From Stentor coeruleus (Eukaryota; Ciliophora; Heterotrichea; Heterotrichida; Stentoridae), in assembly GCA_001970955.1 (NCBI GenBank), contig MPUH01000166.1, positions 1 through 64,000 on the forward strand: a DNA stretch of 64,000 nt, read 5' to 3'. Positions 21,188 through 32,689 of the stretch are shown here, piece by piece. A program made the position numbers and the translations under genes. Under the pieces are notes generated by a model that did no database searches, had not been told where the DNA came from, and saw only the letters and a list, made by a program, of their open reading frames with translations. The first letter of the stretch is position 1. Every line of letters begins with the position of its first letter.

Positions 21188-21715
21188 GTCTATAAAGTGG
21201 ATTGTTGAATTTATTAGAAAAAAATGTAGGATATGAAGAAAAATATGGAATTTGATGAGATAAGATTTTAGATAATTAGGGTATTTGAAGAATTTAATGA
21301 GGAAAATATTGAGATTAGAACTTTTATACTAAGCTGGGTGTTAGGGTGTTAAAAGGAAGAGAGGGTTTTAAGTTATTTTTTATTTGATTTTGGATGATAA
21401 AAATTATTATAATGGGATAATGAAATTTGTTTAAAAACTTGTAATAAAGATATCAAGTAAAGATAAGGAATTATGGTATTTTTTATAAAATGTTTATTAA
21501 AAATATCGCTGGAATGGATAAATTAATCTTTAGAGAAATTTTAAAACATTTTTTGGTTTGAAATAAATGTACTTTTTAACCTAAATTTGTATATAAAACA
21601 TAAACCTTAATTCATCAAAAATATCATAAAGTCATATCGAAATCACTTAAAAAAACAATAACAACATGATCTAATACCAAAATAATAATGCTTTATCGTC
21701 AAAGTAATAATTAAA
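21188..21715. promoter_or_regulatory. divergent upstream region
   Basis: Lies between calcineurin A (-) and the LITAF-like gene (+), so it contains both promoters. A/C-rich on each coding strand. No defined box is seen. Confidence 0.45.
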
Positions 21716-22411
21716 ATGGCAAGCGGCCTCTTAAATCAAAGTAATGATACTTCATACGAAAGGTCTCAAAAGAACATAATCCTATTTCCGAATTCCAGTA
21801 CAAAATCAGCATCGCCCATCTCGGAAAAAAGGTACAATCACGAGAACAGTATATTTGAAAAATCCGATGATGCAAACGAAAACTCAGACACCGAAATCCA
21901 GCATTGTAAAAGACTTCTTTTATACAACACAAATAAAATCTACGATAAATCCAATAAACGGCCTCGATCAATCGCAGAACTTGACGAAATCCTCCAATTC
22001 ATAGAAAAAAAAACTTCATCTAATAGGAAATCAGGTAAAAGTTGGATGGGTCATGAGTTCAAACAATCAAATCATCGTCGGAACATAAGTGATGCTGATT
22101 CAGTCATATATATGGGTTCTGATGAAGAAAAATACCTCAGTGACTTGAAATCTCAGCCTCCGTTTATATTGGCGGATATCAAAAACAGAGATTCCCTTCC
22201 AATTCTTGAAGGAGCTCCTTGTACTGCATATTGTAGATACTGCAAAAAAGATGTTCATACTATAGTAGAAATCCATAGCACACATCTTTCTAATGGAGTT
22301 CTTCGGTTTTTTTCTTCTATTTTCTCTTGTTGCTCATTACCTAATTGGCTTAGGAATGCAAGAGTCCATAAATGCCCTTATTGTTTACTTGTCATAGCTA
22401 AATGCAAGTGA
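21716..22411 (+). CDS. LITAF-like zinc-binding membrane-associated protein
   Basis: The 231-residue product has a long polar, probably disordered N-terminus (residues 1 to about 160). It ends in a LITAF-type module: CRYCKKDVHTIVE, a hydrophobic stretch (NGVLRFFSSIFSCCSLPNWL), then HKCPYCLLVIAKC. Paired CxxC knuckles around a short membrane-inserting helix are how LITAF proteins attach to endosomal membranes. The N-terminal PPxY-type motifs of animal LITAF are not evident. It ends with TGA. The PKG gene follows 158 nt downstream. Confidence 0.75.
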   Translation: MASGLLNQSNDTSYERSQKNIILFPNSSTKSASPISEKRYNHENSIFEKSDDANENSDTEIQHCKRLLLYNTNKIYDKSNKRPRSIAELDEILQFIEKKTSSNRKSGKSWMGHEFKQSNHRRNISDADSVIYMGSDEEKYLSDLKSQPPFILADIKNRDSLPILEGAPCTAYCRYCKKDVHTIVEIHSTHLSNGVLRFFSSIFSCCSLPNWLRNARVHKCPYCLLVIAKCK

Positions 22412-22569
22412 ATTTCCCAAGTTAACATAATTAAAATTATAATTGGAATTAAATTTCACTGAGAAATTTATTGTGTTTTTTAGATTAAATTGTCGGAATA
22501 GAATTTAACCACATGTTATTATTTATTTTATCCTTTTAAGCTGAATACACGTGAACCTCGCATAATAAA

Positions 22570-25206
22570 ATGGAAAAAAAAATTAAAAGAAAAGCTGAGG
22601 AAGCTAAAGTCCCTATGGCGACTAGTAGGAATCTTGTTAAAAAAAAAGCACCTGTTGTGGATGTTAGAAGACAATCTCAAGTTGAATTAGATGCACCTAA
22701 TGCGGTTATAACAGAAAGACTTAAAACAAAAAAAGATATTGAATTGATAAATTCAGCATTAAATAGGCATTTTATTTTCACTAGTCTGCCTGAAGAAAAT
22801 AGAGCTATGATTATAGATCGCATGAGGAATTATGCTTTGAATCCAAAGGAAATAGTTTTTGAACAAGAACAAACAGGAAATACTTTTTTTATCGTAATTT
22901 CAGGTAAACTTGATGTCTTTGTCAATGGCAAAAAAGTTAATACCCTGAAAGAAAGGGATAGCTTTGGGGAGTTGGCTTTACTTCATAATACTCCAAGATC
23001 GGCTACAGTGACTACAGTAGAAAAAACTTCACTTTGGGGCCTTGACCGAAAAACCTTCAGAACAGCCGTAGAAACAGTAAACGCACAAAACTACACAGAA
23101 AACAAGCAATTTCTCGAATCCGTCCCCACATTTCAAATCCTAACCAATGGACAAAAAGATGCTCTAGTAGGTTCTTTATCCACACTTAAATTTAGATCGG
23201 GAGAAAAAGTTGTATGCGAAGGTGACCCAGGTGATTTATTTTATCTAATAAAAGACGGCACAGTTTCCTGTACTCAAAAAGGTAGAGAATTAAGACAAAT
23301 GTTTAAAGGTGATTTCTTTGGTGAACAAGCTTTACTTTACAATAGTGTAAGAACTGCAACAATAACAGCAATCACTGATCTTAAATGTGTGGCAATAGGT
23401 CGAGAACGTCTAACAAAAGTCCTCGGTAGCCAGCTTCAGCATATAATCTTCCAAAACACAAAACGTATAGCAATGGAAAAATCTGAAGTTTTCAAACAAT
23501 TAAATCCATCTCAAGCATTAAAAGCATTAAACGCTTTCACAGTACAAACATATAAAAAAAATCAAATAATTATCCCTCAAGGTACAGTTAAAGGTACTAT
23601 AGCGTATATGGTTTTAAAAGGTCGGGTTATTGATAAAAGAAATGTTTTGATTGGAGAAGTTTTTACTAGTATAGGGGATACTGAGCTTACAAAAGATCCT
23701 AATGGTTTGTTTTTTGATGAAGTTATAAGTGAAGGGGATTCAACTATTGCTATAATAACAAAAGATCAATTTCAAGAATGTATTGGTGGGGAATTTAATC
23801 AGGTTGCAACAAATAATGAAGCATATACGGTATTAAGAAAAGTTCATTTATTTAAAAATTTACCTTTAGATAGATTCCAAGCTTTAACTCAAGCTTTAGA
23901 ACTACAGGTTTTTGAAGGTGGGAGTGTTATTGTCCAACAAAACAGTCCTGGGGATTCATTTTTTATAATAAAACAAGGAAAAGTTGATGTTGTTAAAGAT
24001 GCGGTTGTTATTAGGACTATAACAAAACATGATTATTTTGGTGAGAGGAGTGTACTTAATGGTGAACCAAGGACTGCTACTGTTGTTGCTATTGGGGAAG
24101 TTACATGCTGGGTGTTACATCAAACAAATTTCATGAGGATTATTGACGATAGTATAAAAAACCAGCTTTTAAAACGAATACAATTACAAGATGATAAAAT
24201 ATCTTTAAATGATTTACTGATAGTCAAAGTTTTAGGCAAAGGGATGTTTGGAAATGTGTTCCTAGCAGCAAGAAAAGAGTCCAAAAATTTATACGCTTTA
24301 AAAACTGTTGATAGGAGGAAAATCGACAGATATGAAATCCAAGAAAATCTTATTTTAGAAAGAAAAGTCCTTTTGCAACTTGATCATATATTTATATTGA
24401 AACTAGTTAAAACTTTCAAAGACCCAAAACGTGTATATTTTCTTACAGAGTTCGTTAGAGGTATGGATTTATTTGATGTAATTCGTGAATTAAACATTGT
24501 CACAGATCGTGATTCGAAATTCTATTCAGCAAATATGATAGTAATATTAGAACATTTACATGAAAGAGATATTATATATAGGGATTTAAAACCAGAAAAC
24601 CTTATGGTTGATGAAGAAGGGTATTTAAAACTTATTGATTTCGGTACAGCTAAAATTGTTAATGGAAGGACTTATACAATTGTTGGAACACCTCATTATA
24701 TGGCCCCAGAGATTATTGTTGGTAAAGGATATGGAGTTTCTGCTGATTTTTGGAGTTTAGGGATTATGCTTTATGAGTTTATGTGTGGAGGTGTACCTTT
24801 TGGAGAAAATGAAGAAGATCCTTATGTTATTTATGAAAAAGTTCTTGAAAGGAAATTAGTTTATCCTGGTTTTGTTGATCCAAGACTTCCTGCGAAACCT
24901 TTTATTGAACAACTTTTAAGTAAAAATCCTGCATTACGCACTGGAGGGAGTATTGATAATCTTAAAGGACACCCTTGGTTAACAAGTATTAATTGGGTAT
25001 AGTTTATATAGGATACTCTATTGAGTAAAGGGATTAGACCACCTTTTGTTCCTAGAGTACATGATTTTGATAGAGATGTTAGAAATGCGGCTAAAGGAGG
25101 GAAAAGCTATGATGAAGTCATTTTGAGAGAAGAAGCTAATGATAATATTCCCCCAAGGAGTAAGAAAGCGAAAAATGTTCATGTTAATTGGGATGAAGAT
25201 TTTTAA
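22570..25206 (+). CDS. PKG: cGMP-dependent protein kinase with four cNMP-binding domains
   Basis: The spliced product is 873 residues. Three intact cyclic-nucleotide cassettes read FGELALLHNTPRSA (132-145), FGEQALLYNSVRTA (250-263) and FGERSVLNGEPRTA (490-503). A degenerate cNMP domain sits between the second and third (about 320-410). This A-B-(degenerate C)-D layout matches the PKG of apicomplexans and other alveolates, not the two-site animal enzyme. The AGC kinase domain follows, with GKGMFGNVF (556-564), ALKTV (Lys578), YRDLKPEN (670-677), DFG (690-692) and APE (712-714). A 15-nt intron at 24997-25011 joins the kinase to the AGC tail, which continues GIRPPFVPRVHDFDRD to the TAA at 25204. 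Confidence 0.94.
24997..25011 (+). other. 15-nt intron
   Basis: GTATAGTTTATATAG in PKG. Unspliced it gives a TAG after NW; spliced it restores the conserved AGC tail. Position 10 is A. Confidence 0.92.
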
Positions 25207-25547
25207 GTAGTATGGATTTAGAATATATGAAGATTTTTTTATGGTTTAATTTGTGTGGTGTATTTAGTAAGATAATATACGAAGAAATACTTAAAGTTAT
25301 TAAAGATTTGTTGTTGTTATTTATATAAATAATTAAAAAGTTAATCATTTATATAGATAAATACATATATTTCATTATCCAATTGTAAATCTTATTATTA
25401 AAAGCGTATATCCCATTTTATTACTAAGTTAACAACAATAAAAAACCATTTATTCTCATAGAAAAAATCTTCAACCCTATCGTAATTATCATAATCAATA
25501 TAAAAACTATTCAAACTATATTAAAAACCTAATGTAATTATAATATA
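25207..25547. other. short intergenic between convergent genes
   Basis: AT-rich 3' flanks of PKG (+) and the next minus-strand gene; nothing else is seen. Confidence 0.5.
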
Positions 25548-26321
25548 TCATTTAAATTCCATGTTCAAAAGCTCGTCTTCAAAAAGTTTATGATACTTCT
25601 CAGAAATTTCCCCAAAATGACTCTTTTTTTTAATAGAATACAATCTATTAATAATTCTTTTTAATGGACTTTTTTTTTGCTTTTTTTCATTTTGCTTTAT
25701 TTCAAACAGTTTAAGTCCAAATGGTTTATTATCTTTTTTATCAATTTTATTTAGAACTTTGAACTTTTCAGTCTCCATTTCATAGATTTTCATAACACTT
25801 TTGTTTTTTTTGCAGTACATAACACCTGATGGAGTATTAAATACTTCCATATCATCGCTTTCATTTTTCTTTTGACTAATGCATTTGTGAATTGATTTTT
25901 TTATTCGTCTGTTTAGAAGGGCGATTTTTTTTTGAAAAGATTTTTGCTGTAGTGTTTTTTCAGAATCTGGGCTAAGGAAGTGCTTTTCAAAGAAGTTATC
26001 CCCATCATTATAAGGCTTATGACGACCAAATGGGGATTTAGGAAGGCCAATTATCCTATACCCATCCTTGTTAGAAATATGATCCTGAGCTAAAGAATTC
26101 AAAATCTTGTCTTTGGTTTTCGGGGATTTTATATGAAAACTCTTTTTCGGGCTAAGTCTCTCTGAGAACTCGAAATACTTTAAACTAGTAGGTGAAGCTC
26201 TGCTATATCTTTTATTAAACATATGAGATAAACGATGATTGATTTGTTTGAATTTTATGCCACTAGTTGATTTTGATCGATTATATAAGTTTTCTTGGTA
26301 TAAATCTAAAATGTCTTCCAT
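25548..26321 (-). CDS. Lys/Ser-rich basic protein, unknown
   Basis: A 257-residue, strongly basic soluble protein beginning MEDILDLYQENLYNRSKSTS. It carries many S/T-P sites (RASPTSLK, RLSPKKSF, IKSPKTKD, LPKSPFGRHK), which could be phosphorylated, and a short Gly/Pro-containing block FNTPSGVMYCKKNK. The C-terminal half is helical with lysine runs. No domain is recognised. Confidence 0.6.
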   Translation of the reverse strand: MEDILDLYQENLYNRSKSTSGIKFKQINHRLSHMFNKRYSRASPTSLKYFEFSERLSPKKSFHIKSPKTKDKILNSLAQDHISNKDGYRIIGLPKSPFGRHKPYNDGDNFFEKHFLSPDSEKTLQQKSFQKKIALLNRRIKKSIHKCISQKKNESDDMEVFNTPSGVMYCKKNKSVMKIYEMETEKFKVLNKIDKKDNKPFGLKLFEIKQNEKKQKKSPLKRIINRLYSIKKKSHFGEISEKYHKLFEDELLNMEFK

Positions 26322-27801
26322 AATTATAGTAAATATTCACATTTAGTTGCAGTATGCATAAAACTGATATTCATTGCTAAAGAAAAATATATTTAAATGA
26401 TTTTCTAAACCCCAAATACTGATTCTTCATGATTAATATGTTTTTTAATCAAATATTATGTCTGGCTTTATTATAGTCATTTTTTATTTTAATATTATGA
26501 TGACAAATTGGTATAGGATTAACAATATAAGTTAGAAAAAATAATATTTAGGATGACCTTTTGGCTTATTTTATAAATATAAAGTTCTTATGATTGCTAA
26601 TCATTTAAAAGATTATAGGCGAAAATATCTTGCTTTAGTGCCAAATATTTGAAGATTTCTAATCCACACAAAAACGAAATATTTCATAGGTTTTTTATTT
26701 AATTAATGATTTATTATTAGGTTTTCACTATTGAAATTGTAATAATTTTCCTAACAATCTAGTCTATTCAGTCTTCTTACAAAAATTATAGTAAGATTTA
26801 TTTAATAGAAGAAAGAAATTATCTTAAAAGCTTTTAAGCAGTTATTTTATTTTCAAGCTTGAAAAAACTAAATTTAACTTAAACTGTAATAAAATAATAA
26901 AAAAACTACCTTTTATACACTAAATTATTATATATAAACTAACTTATAATCATTATCTAAGATTACTACTTTAAATTTTATTTTTTATTAGGTTATTTAA
27001 ATATGTTTTTTAGTATATAATCATATTATTCTATGCTAGTTTATAATTTCTAATCATGTAACTGTATTTAAGTATAAGCTTTATGTTATTTCCTATAATC
27101 CCAACTGTCTAATAAAGTCTTTCAATTTTAAATTTATTCAGGACGACTCTTGGGTTTCTAATCATAATAAGGTCTAATTTAGTTAAGATATGCCAAATTT
27201 TATAAATCTAAGTTTATCTTTGGAAAATCCTTTGGAAAATTTAGTTTACTTTTAAAGTTTAAGATTTTAGATAAAGTCTAGTTTATAGTCTCCTCTGAAA
27301 ATAAAATCAGTTTTATGGTAACTTTGCAAATGGCTTCGAAAAAAATTATAGTCAAAAAATCACTGAAACTCTTCTTTCTCCTAAACTAAAAGCTCTTATA
27401 CATTAAATCCGAAACTAAAAGTTTATCACATCAACTTGTATTAAATCTCAACCCTATACATTTATCATCATAATCTCTATAATCTAAAATCTTATACATA
27501 AATCACAATATAAAAGCCTTCTAATCACAACTAAAAACTTTAACTTTTCATGCAAAAATCCTATTCTAAAATCCATACATCCACAAAAAAATTTCAAGTA
27601 AAAACAAAAGCAAATTTCAAATCTTAATTTTATTATCATGCAAAAAACCTAAAATCCATAAACAAATTCCCTAATAATTACTTACAAAACTTCTTAACCT
27701 CTTTCTTTTACCATATTCTTATTACTAAAAATCTTCTAATCTATGCTTTAAACAATTTAATAATAGAATTAATCATATTGGAATAAAAGTATTATAAATA
27801 A
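26322..27801. promoter_or_regulatory. divergent intergenic, 1.5 kb, no gene seen
   Basis: Lies between two divergently transcribed genes. Scanning both strands showed no coherent protein or recognisable RNA. The last 400 nt are strongly A/C-rich ahead of the + strand zinc-finger gene. Confidence 0.5.
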
Positions 27802-28242
27802 ATGGCTAAACAAGAGGATAGCTTAATTCCTATTAAGTGCACTTACTCAAACTGCTCCAAATTACTTAGTTCCAAGTACAATTTAAGACGTCATATTAAA
27901 TTTTGTCATCAAGGATTTCGCCCATTTGAATGCTCGATTTGTTATAAAAGGTTTTCATCAAAGCAAAACAAAATTGAGCATTACCGTTTACAACACTCTT
28001 ATTCAATGAAACTAGCTGAAGAAAATAATGTTTCTGATAAAATGATTAAAATTGATATTGAAATTCCAAAACTCACAATATTACTTAGAAAATCTTATGA
28101 CCCAGATATTAGACCTTTATCTAAAATTGAAAGACTTTATCTTTATCCAGATAAATCTCAGTTGATTTACTTGTCTGGAATTGGAATTGAAGAACCTTGT
28201 GAAGTTGTTTTACCAAGTTTTGCTGAAATCGACAAAGTTTAA
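27802..28242 (+). CDS. small C2H2 zinc-finger protein
   Basis: A 146-residue protein with two adjacent classical fingers. Finger 1 reads CTYSNCSKLLSSKYNLRRHI (C-x4-C-x12-H-x4-H). Finger 2 reads FECSICYKRFSSKQNKIEHY (C-x2-C-x12-H-x4-H). They are joined by a TGEKP-like linker (HQGFRPF). The C-terminal 75 residues are acidic to neutral with no known domain. Two linked fingers could bind a short DNA site; nucleic-acid binding is inferred from the family. Confidence 0.82.
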   Translation: MAKQEDSLIPIKCTYSNCSKLLSSKYNLRRHIKFCHQGFRPFECSICYKRFSSKQNKIEHYRLQHSYSMKLAEENNVSDKMIKIDIEIPKLTILLRKSYDPDIRPLSKIERLYLYPDKSQLIYLSGIGIEEPCEVVLPSFAEIDKV

Positions 28243-28477
28243 ATTTTATAAACATAATAAATTACATAAAAAGTAGGGTTTTTAAAGGATGATTGAAGAG
28301 AAGTTAAAGTTTTTATGGTGAAAAAATCTGGGTTTAGGTATTGAAATTTTTTATAGCTTTAGGGATTGTGGCAAATTTTTTGAAAAAACCTAAAAATATA
28401 AAGGATATTAATGAAATATGTATATAATTTTATGTGATTTAGGATTTACATGGGTTTTAATGTAAATACAATATAAG
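28243..28477. other. short convergent spacer
   Basis: G/T-rich 3' flank of the zinc-finger gene meeting the 3' end of the transporter gene; no other feature. Confidence 0.45.
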
Positions 28478-29611
28478 TTATTTCATTGTTGTTAAAGTGT
28501 CAAGCATTAATTGCCAGGACCTTGAACGAAATCTGAGGTCTTTATAGGTTTGATTATCTTTAATATTTTTCTTAACAGACCTATCAAATCCAAACAGCGG
28601 GATCACAAGTACTTCATTGTATATCAATAAACCTACAGCTAGGATAAAAGCAGCTAATGGTTCAAAAGGATTAAAACCTGCAGTGGTAAAAATAGCTAGA
28701 GAAAGAGCCCAAACAATAATCATCCTTCCTGAATCAAGAGTACAAAACGAAAGAGAATCATTGATTTTAATAGTTTTGACCATGAAAAAGTTAAAAATAG
28801 ATATCGATATCGTGAACATAACTAAAAAATAAGCTATTTCACTTCTTCTATCTATATCTTTAAATGGAGCTTCTAAACTATTTTTTGGGTCATTTGGGTC
28901 AAGCAGATAATGTAAAGGTACATAGCTTACAAGACATATAATAATTCCAGTAAGCCCTTTAATCCCAACAACTTCTTCAGGTTCAATTTCTATATTCCAC
29001 ATAAAATATTCTATAGAAATAACATCTAAAGTGTGGAAAATCTGTGAAATAAACATAAAGAAAAAGCCAATTGTTTCATTATCTCCCCATACTTTGCTTT
29101 CTGATGATGTATAAAATACAATCACACCAATCATTAGCATCCCTATAAGGATTATAATTAAACCAAGAATTTGATGCCGATACGTATTCCTTTTCATCAC
29201 AAATTTCCTAAACAAAAATATAAAAAATATCAAAAGCATCTTAAAACCCATAATTGCTGCAGTTGATAAATAATTGTAGCTGGTCGCTTGGAGAAATGAG
29301 TCGATAAAATCGCAAAAAGCGGTAAAGATAAATATTTTCTTCCCAAACCTCTGCAATTTATTTGGTGGTTGTATCGAATATCGTCTTGTTGATTTAAAAT
29401 CGTCGTTTCTTATACAAATTTTTTTCCCATATACAATAAAATAGCACAAAAACTCTCCTATAAACATAAAAGCTACTTGAAAAAGCGCATATGTAAAATT
29501 TAACTTATCAAGATAACTAACAGTAAGTGTTGACCAAGTTCCAGATGCCATTGTCCCGAAAATACATAATAATTGTAGTCTTTTATAAACTTTTTTATCT
29601 TTATCTGCCAT
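28478..29611 (-). CDS. drug/metabolite-superfamily transporter, SLC35F6-like
   Basis: This 377-residue polytopic protein has about nine to ten membrane segments, for example LFQVAFMFIGEFLCYFIVYG, AAIMGFKMLLIFFIFLF, ILGLIIILIGMLMIGVIVFY and PLAAFILAVGLLIYNEVL. The arrangement ISQIFHTLDVISIEYFMW followed by EEVVGIKGLTGIIICLVSY resembles SLC35F6, where a VxEEKF-type helix is followed by a G-x-EG-x-FG loop. Family members move nucleotide sugars or related solutes across endomembranes; the substrate here is not predictable. Basic loops and a short cytosolic C-terminus are present. Confidence 0.75.
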   Translation of the reverse strand: MADKDKKVYKRLQLLCIFGTMASGTWSTLTVSYLDKLNFTYALFQVAFMFIGEFLCYFIVYGKKICIRNDDFKSTRRYSIQPPNKLQRFGKKIFIFTAFCDFIDSFLQATSYNYLSTAAIMGFKMLLIFFIFLFRKFVMKRNTYRHQILGLIIILIGMLMIGVIVFYTSSESKVWGDNETIGFFFMFISQIFHTLDVISIEYFMWNIEIEPEEVVGIKGLTGIIICLVSYVPLHYLLDPNDPKNSLEAPFKDIDRRSEIAYFLVMFTISISIFNFFMVKTIKINDSLSFCTLDSGRMIIVWALSLAIFTTAGFNPFEPLAAFILAVGLLIYNEVLVIPLFGFDRSVKKNIKDNQTYKDLRFRSRSWQLMLDTLTTMK

Positions 29612-29743
29612 ATACTATTATTAAGACATTTATTTATATGGGTTTTCTAATCAAAAGTCTTATTATGTAAATTTATTATTTAATATTTTACTATATAATG
29701 AGTCTTATATCATTATGCTATTTGTAGTTTAATATATATTATA

Positions 29744-30190
29744 ATGAATAGTGAATTTGAAATAGAACCCCTTGATGATGAAGGAAGAACTTTTCAATCT
29801 AAACTCAACTCGCTTTTTGCTGCAAATCAGTTTGAAGCAGCTTTAAAAGAAATTTATAACAGGAGAGAAGAATTTCAATTTACTTTCACTCTTACACCTT
29901 CGCAAGCTACTTTGTCCCAGCCTAATAATACATTTGTTATAGGAAGAGCTGCACCTGCACCTGTTGGATTGCCGGTGGGACCTGGACTAAATGTGACTAT
30001 TCCCCAAAATTATGCGAATCAAAAATCAATTTATGTTGGGTCTAACAGTGCCCAAAAACCCTTAGGTGGAATGATTGTAGTAGGCAAACAAGGAGTCAAG
30101 CCTTTAAATATCATACAGGGTGCAGTCATAAATCAAGGTGCTTTAGGTGGTGGAATAAAAAATCAATTAAATCAATATAGACCTTATTAG
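29744..30190 (+). CDS. small protein with Gly/Gln/Asn-rich tail, unknown
   Basis: The 148-residue product has an acidic helical head (MNSEFEIEPLDDEGRTFQSK, then a helix ANQFEAALKEIYNRREEFQF). It is followed by a low-complexity tail rich in Pro, Gly, Gln and Asn (VGLPVGPGLNV, GALGGGIKNQLNQYRPY). No family is recognised. It is divergent from the transporter, with 132 nt between the starts. Confidence 0.6.
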   Translation: MNSEFEIEPLDDEGRTFQSKLNSLFAANQFEAALKEIYNRREEFQFTFTLTPSQATLSQPNNTFVIGRAAPAPVGLPVGPGLNVTIPQNYANQKSIYVGSNSAQKPLGGMIVVGKQGVKPLNIIQGAVINQGALGGGIKNQLNQYRPY

Positions 30191-31307
30191 ATAAGCAATA
30201 AACTTATATATCGTTATGGGCCCTAGTGTGTTTTGTTGTATAAATAAATTGAAATATAAAAAAATGTAGACAAATATGGTATATAAAACTGGTTATTTTT
30301 TATGAATAAAATGATAAAGAGATCCTTAATTTTCATAAGTGGTTGTGTAAAGTGAGAAAATCATGATTAGAAGGCTATTCTAGTTAAAACCTAGATATGG
30401 TAAACTATTCATACATTCCAAACTTTCTTGTTTTACCAAAAAAAAACTAACAAGATAAATGGCTCAGAAGCTCAATGTTAGTCTGATTAAAAAAAAGCTT
30501 AATTATAATCATAACAAAAAATCATATAATTCAAAAAGCATATCATGTTATTACTAATCGTAAATTCTCTAAAGTAATTTTTAGTTTCTTAAATTTCAGT
30601 AAATATTATCATATTAATAGAAATCATTAGAATAAATTCCCCATATGTTATATTCTGAAATTTATGGTTTTATAAAGAATTATCTCAAAAATATCAGTAG
30701 TTTTTTTAGAATATCATACACACTTTACCTTTTTCCTTTAGTTGTTTTGATATATTTAGTTTTTATTATATAATTATTACAGAATTATTTGTTATTTTAA
30801 AGCTAATCTTTTATATATATAAATTTATGATAGAGAAGATGATAATACTGAAAAACAAAAATTTATAAGAAAAAGAAGAAGGGAAACGTGAAAAGAAATG
30901 ATGAGAAAATGGAAATATGCTTGAGAAGTAATGAAATATATGTTAAGGAACTAAGATGGATTAAGCTGTTGAAAAAAAAAAATGTAAGATTAGGGTTAAA
31001 GTTATTGAAGTTAATATATAAGAAAAACTATATTTTTTTTCTCTTTTCAAAAATAAACTTTTTACTTTCACTAGGAAAAATATACAGTCAAATACCTCTA
31101 CTTCTTATCCGATCTATATTTTCTTAATAAAACTTTGAAAAAAACCCTACAAAGATACCGTAAATGTTTAAAAATCCCAAACAGATACTTTTAAAAAAGA
31201 AAAAAAATGAGCTTAACTCTTCAAGATATAAAAAAACTCAGATTTCAATAAACATGACTTGAAAAAACAGTTGTTTTCTAATTTCTAATTGTTATCTATT
31301 AAATAAT
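30191..31307. other. intergenic, no supported gene
   Basis: Over 1.1 kb of AT-rich DNA. A Lys/Leu/Phe-rich open stretch near 30888-31127 has no protein-like features and is not called. Confidence 0.5.
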
Positions 31308-31817
31308 TCAGTATTTAACGCTTGAAGATTTGACTAGAATTATATTTTCTTTGTCACAGTCTGGAATATAACTACATGCTAAAATATTCAATTTTGGTTT
31401 TAATCCTAAGATATTTTCTTCAATATTTTCTTTTACTTGTTGAAAAAAGTTGCTTTGTTTAAGAAACTTGTTAAGTTTTATACGTTGAGGAATAGTCTTA
31501 ATAGCGTTCTGAATTTCGTCGTTAAGACTTGCATCATTGAAAAGCTTAGACAAGTTGCACGGTTGAGAGATTTCTTCATCTAAACACTTTTTTTTCATAT
31601 AAGAATATAATCTGCTTTGTGGAGGTGGTTCATGTGGTGAAGGAGTTGATTTCCTAGAATAGTTTGAATTTTTATGATAAATTTCATAAGTATTTTTCAC
31701 ACTATATGGTGATGAATAATATGAATCTTTTTCCTCAAGTACATCTAATATACTTTTGGGTAGTAAGTATCCAAGATCTTCTCTTTGTACTCCAATTATG
31801 ATTTTGTTTCTATTCAT
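31308..31817 (-). CDS. small basic protein, unknown
   Basis: I start at the second in-frame ATG (MNRNKIIIGVQREDLGYLLP), giving 169 residues; an upstream ATG would add 13 hydrophobic residues from AT-rich leader. The middle is Ser/Tyr/Pro-rich (NSNYSRKSTPSPHEPPPQSR) and the rest helical (EIQNAIKTIPQRIKLNKFLK). The C-terminus has two cysteines in ACSYIPDC. No domain is recognised. Confidence 0.55.
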   Translation of the reverse strand: MNRNKIIIGVQREDLGYLLPKSILDVLEEKDSYYSSPYSVKNTYEIYHKNSNYSRKSTPSPHEPPPQSRLYSYMKKKCLDEEISQPCNLSKLFNDASLNDEIQNAIKTIPQRIKLNKFLKQSNFFQQVKENIEENILGLKPKLNILACSYIPDCDKENIILVKSSSVKY

Positions 31818-32689
31818 AAAACTGTTTATATTTAAAAATATGAATAAATTAATCATTCATTTAACAATAATAATTTTGAATTTAAACAGAATTTTTACTA
31901 TGAATTATGAATTGAGAATTTCTATATAAAAAAGTTTATGCTTTTTGTATTTCGGCTAACTTTTAAGGATATTTTTTATAAGATTTTTATGTTGTTAGAA
32001 GATAAATAATTTACTTTTTTTTTTGATTATTAAAGATAGATAATGATTAAAAAGAAGGTTTTATGATAGATTGTGATAATAAATACTTATTATTTGGTTT
32101 TATAGGCTAATTTTGAATTTTTAAATGTAGTAAAAATAGAAAATGTATAAAAACTGTTATTAGAAAATATTAGAAGTAAAAAACTTAATAATAGTTTATA
32201 TATTGAAATCATTAAGATTATAATAGTAGAAATATTTTAGATATAAAATAATTTTATCAACCCTTATCATATGATTATTTTTAATAACTTTATTTTTATC
32301 ACCATTTATCTTCCACCAAACAAAACTTTTCATATATCATAATATTTTATTATAAATTAAGGAATTAACTGTTGCTTAAAAAAGCAGTCCTTTTCTTGAG
32401 ATGCTCATTTTTTAAATATTCAAATTATTTTTATTATTTTGTACTATTTTCTTTTTCTTATAAATTTTCTCTNTTATTATTTTGTACTATTTTCTTTTTC
32501 TTATAAATTTTCTCTATAAATTTCTTTATTCATCTATCGATTTCTTTTCATTCGTTTATATTTTTGTTTCTTTAAATTTCTTCTTCATATCTTTTTCCCC
32601 CAATTTGATTTTTTTCAATATTATATTTCTTTACTATTTTCTAAAGGATCATATCATCATATATAAACTCACAACTATAACCAAACTAT
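31818..32689. other. intergenic, AT-rich, one gap duplication
   Basis: No gene is seen. T-rich near 32400-32640 with a duplicated 42-bp segment at an N. Confidence 0.5.
32431..32515. repeat. 42-bp direct duplication around N 32473
   Basis: 32431-32472 and 32474-32515 are the same T-rich sequence on both sides of one N. Confidence 0.8.

Noticed and set aside
30888-31127. 79-codon Lys/Leu/Phe-rich open frame
   Set aside because: Low complexity in AT-rich spacer, no domain, poor start.
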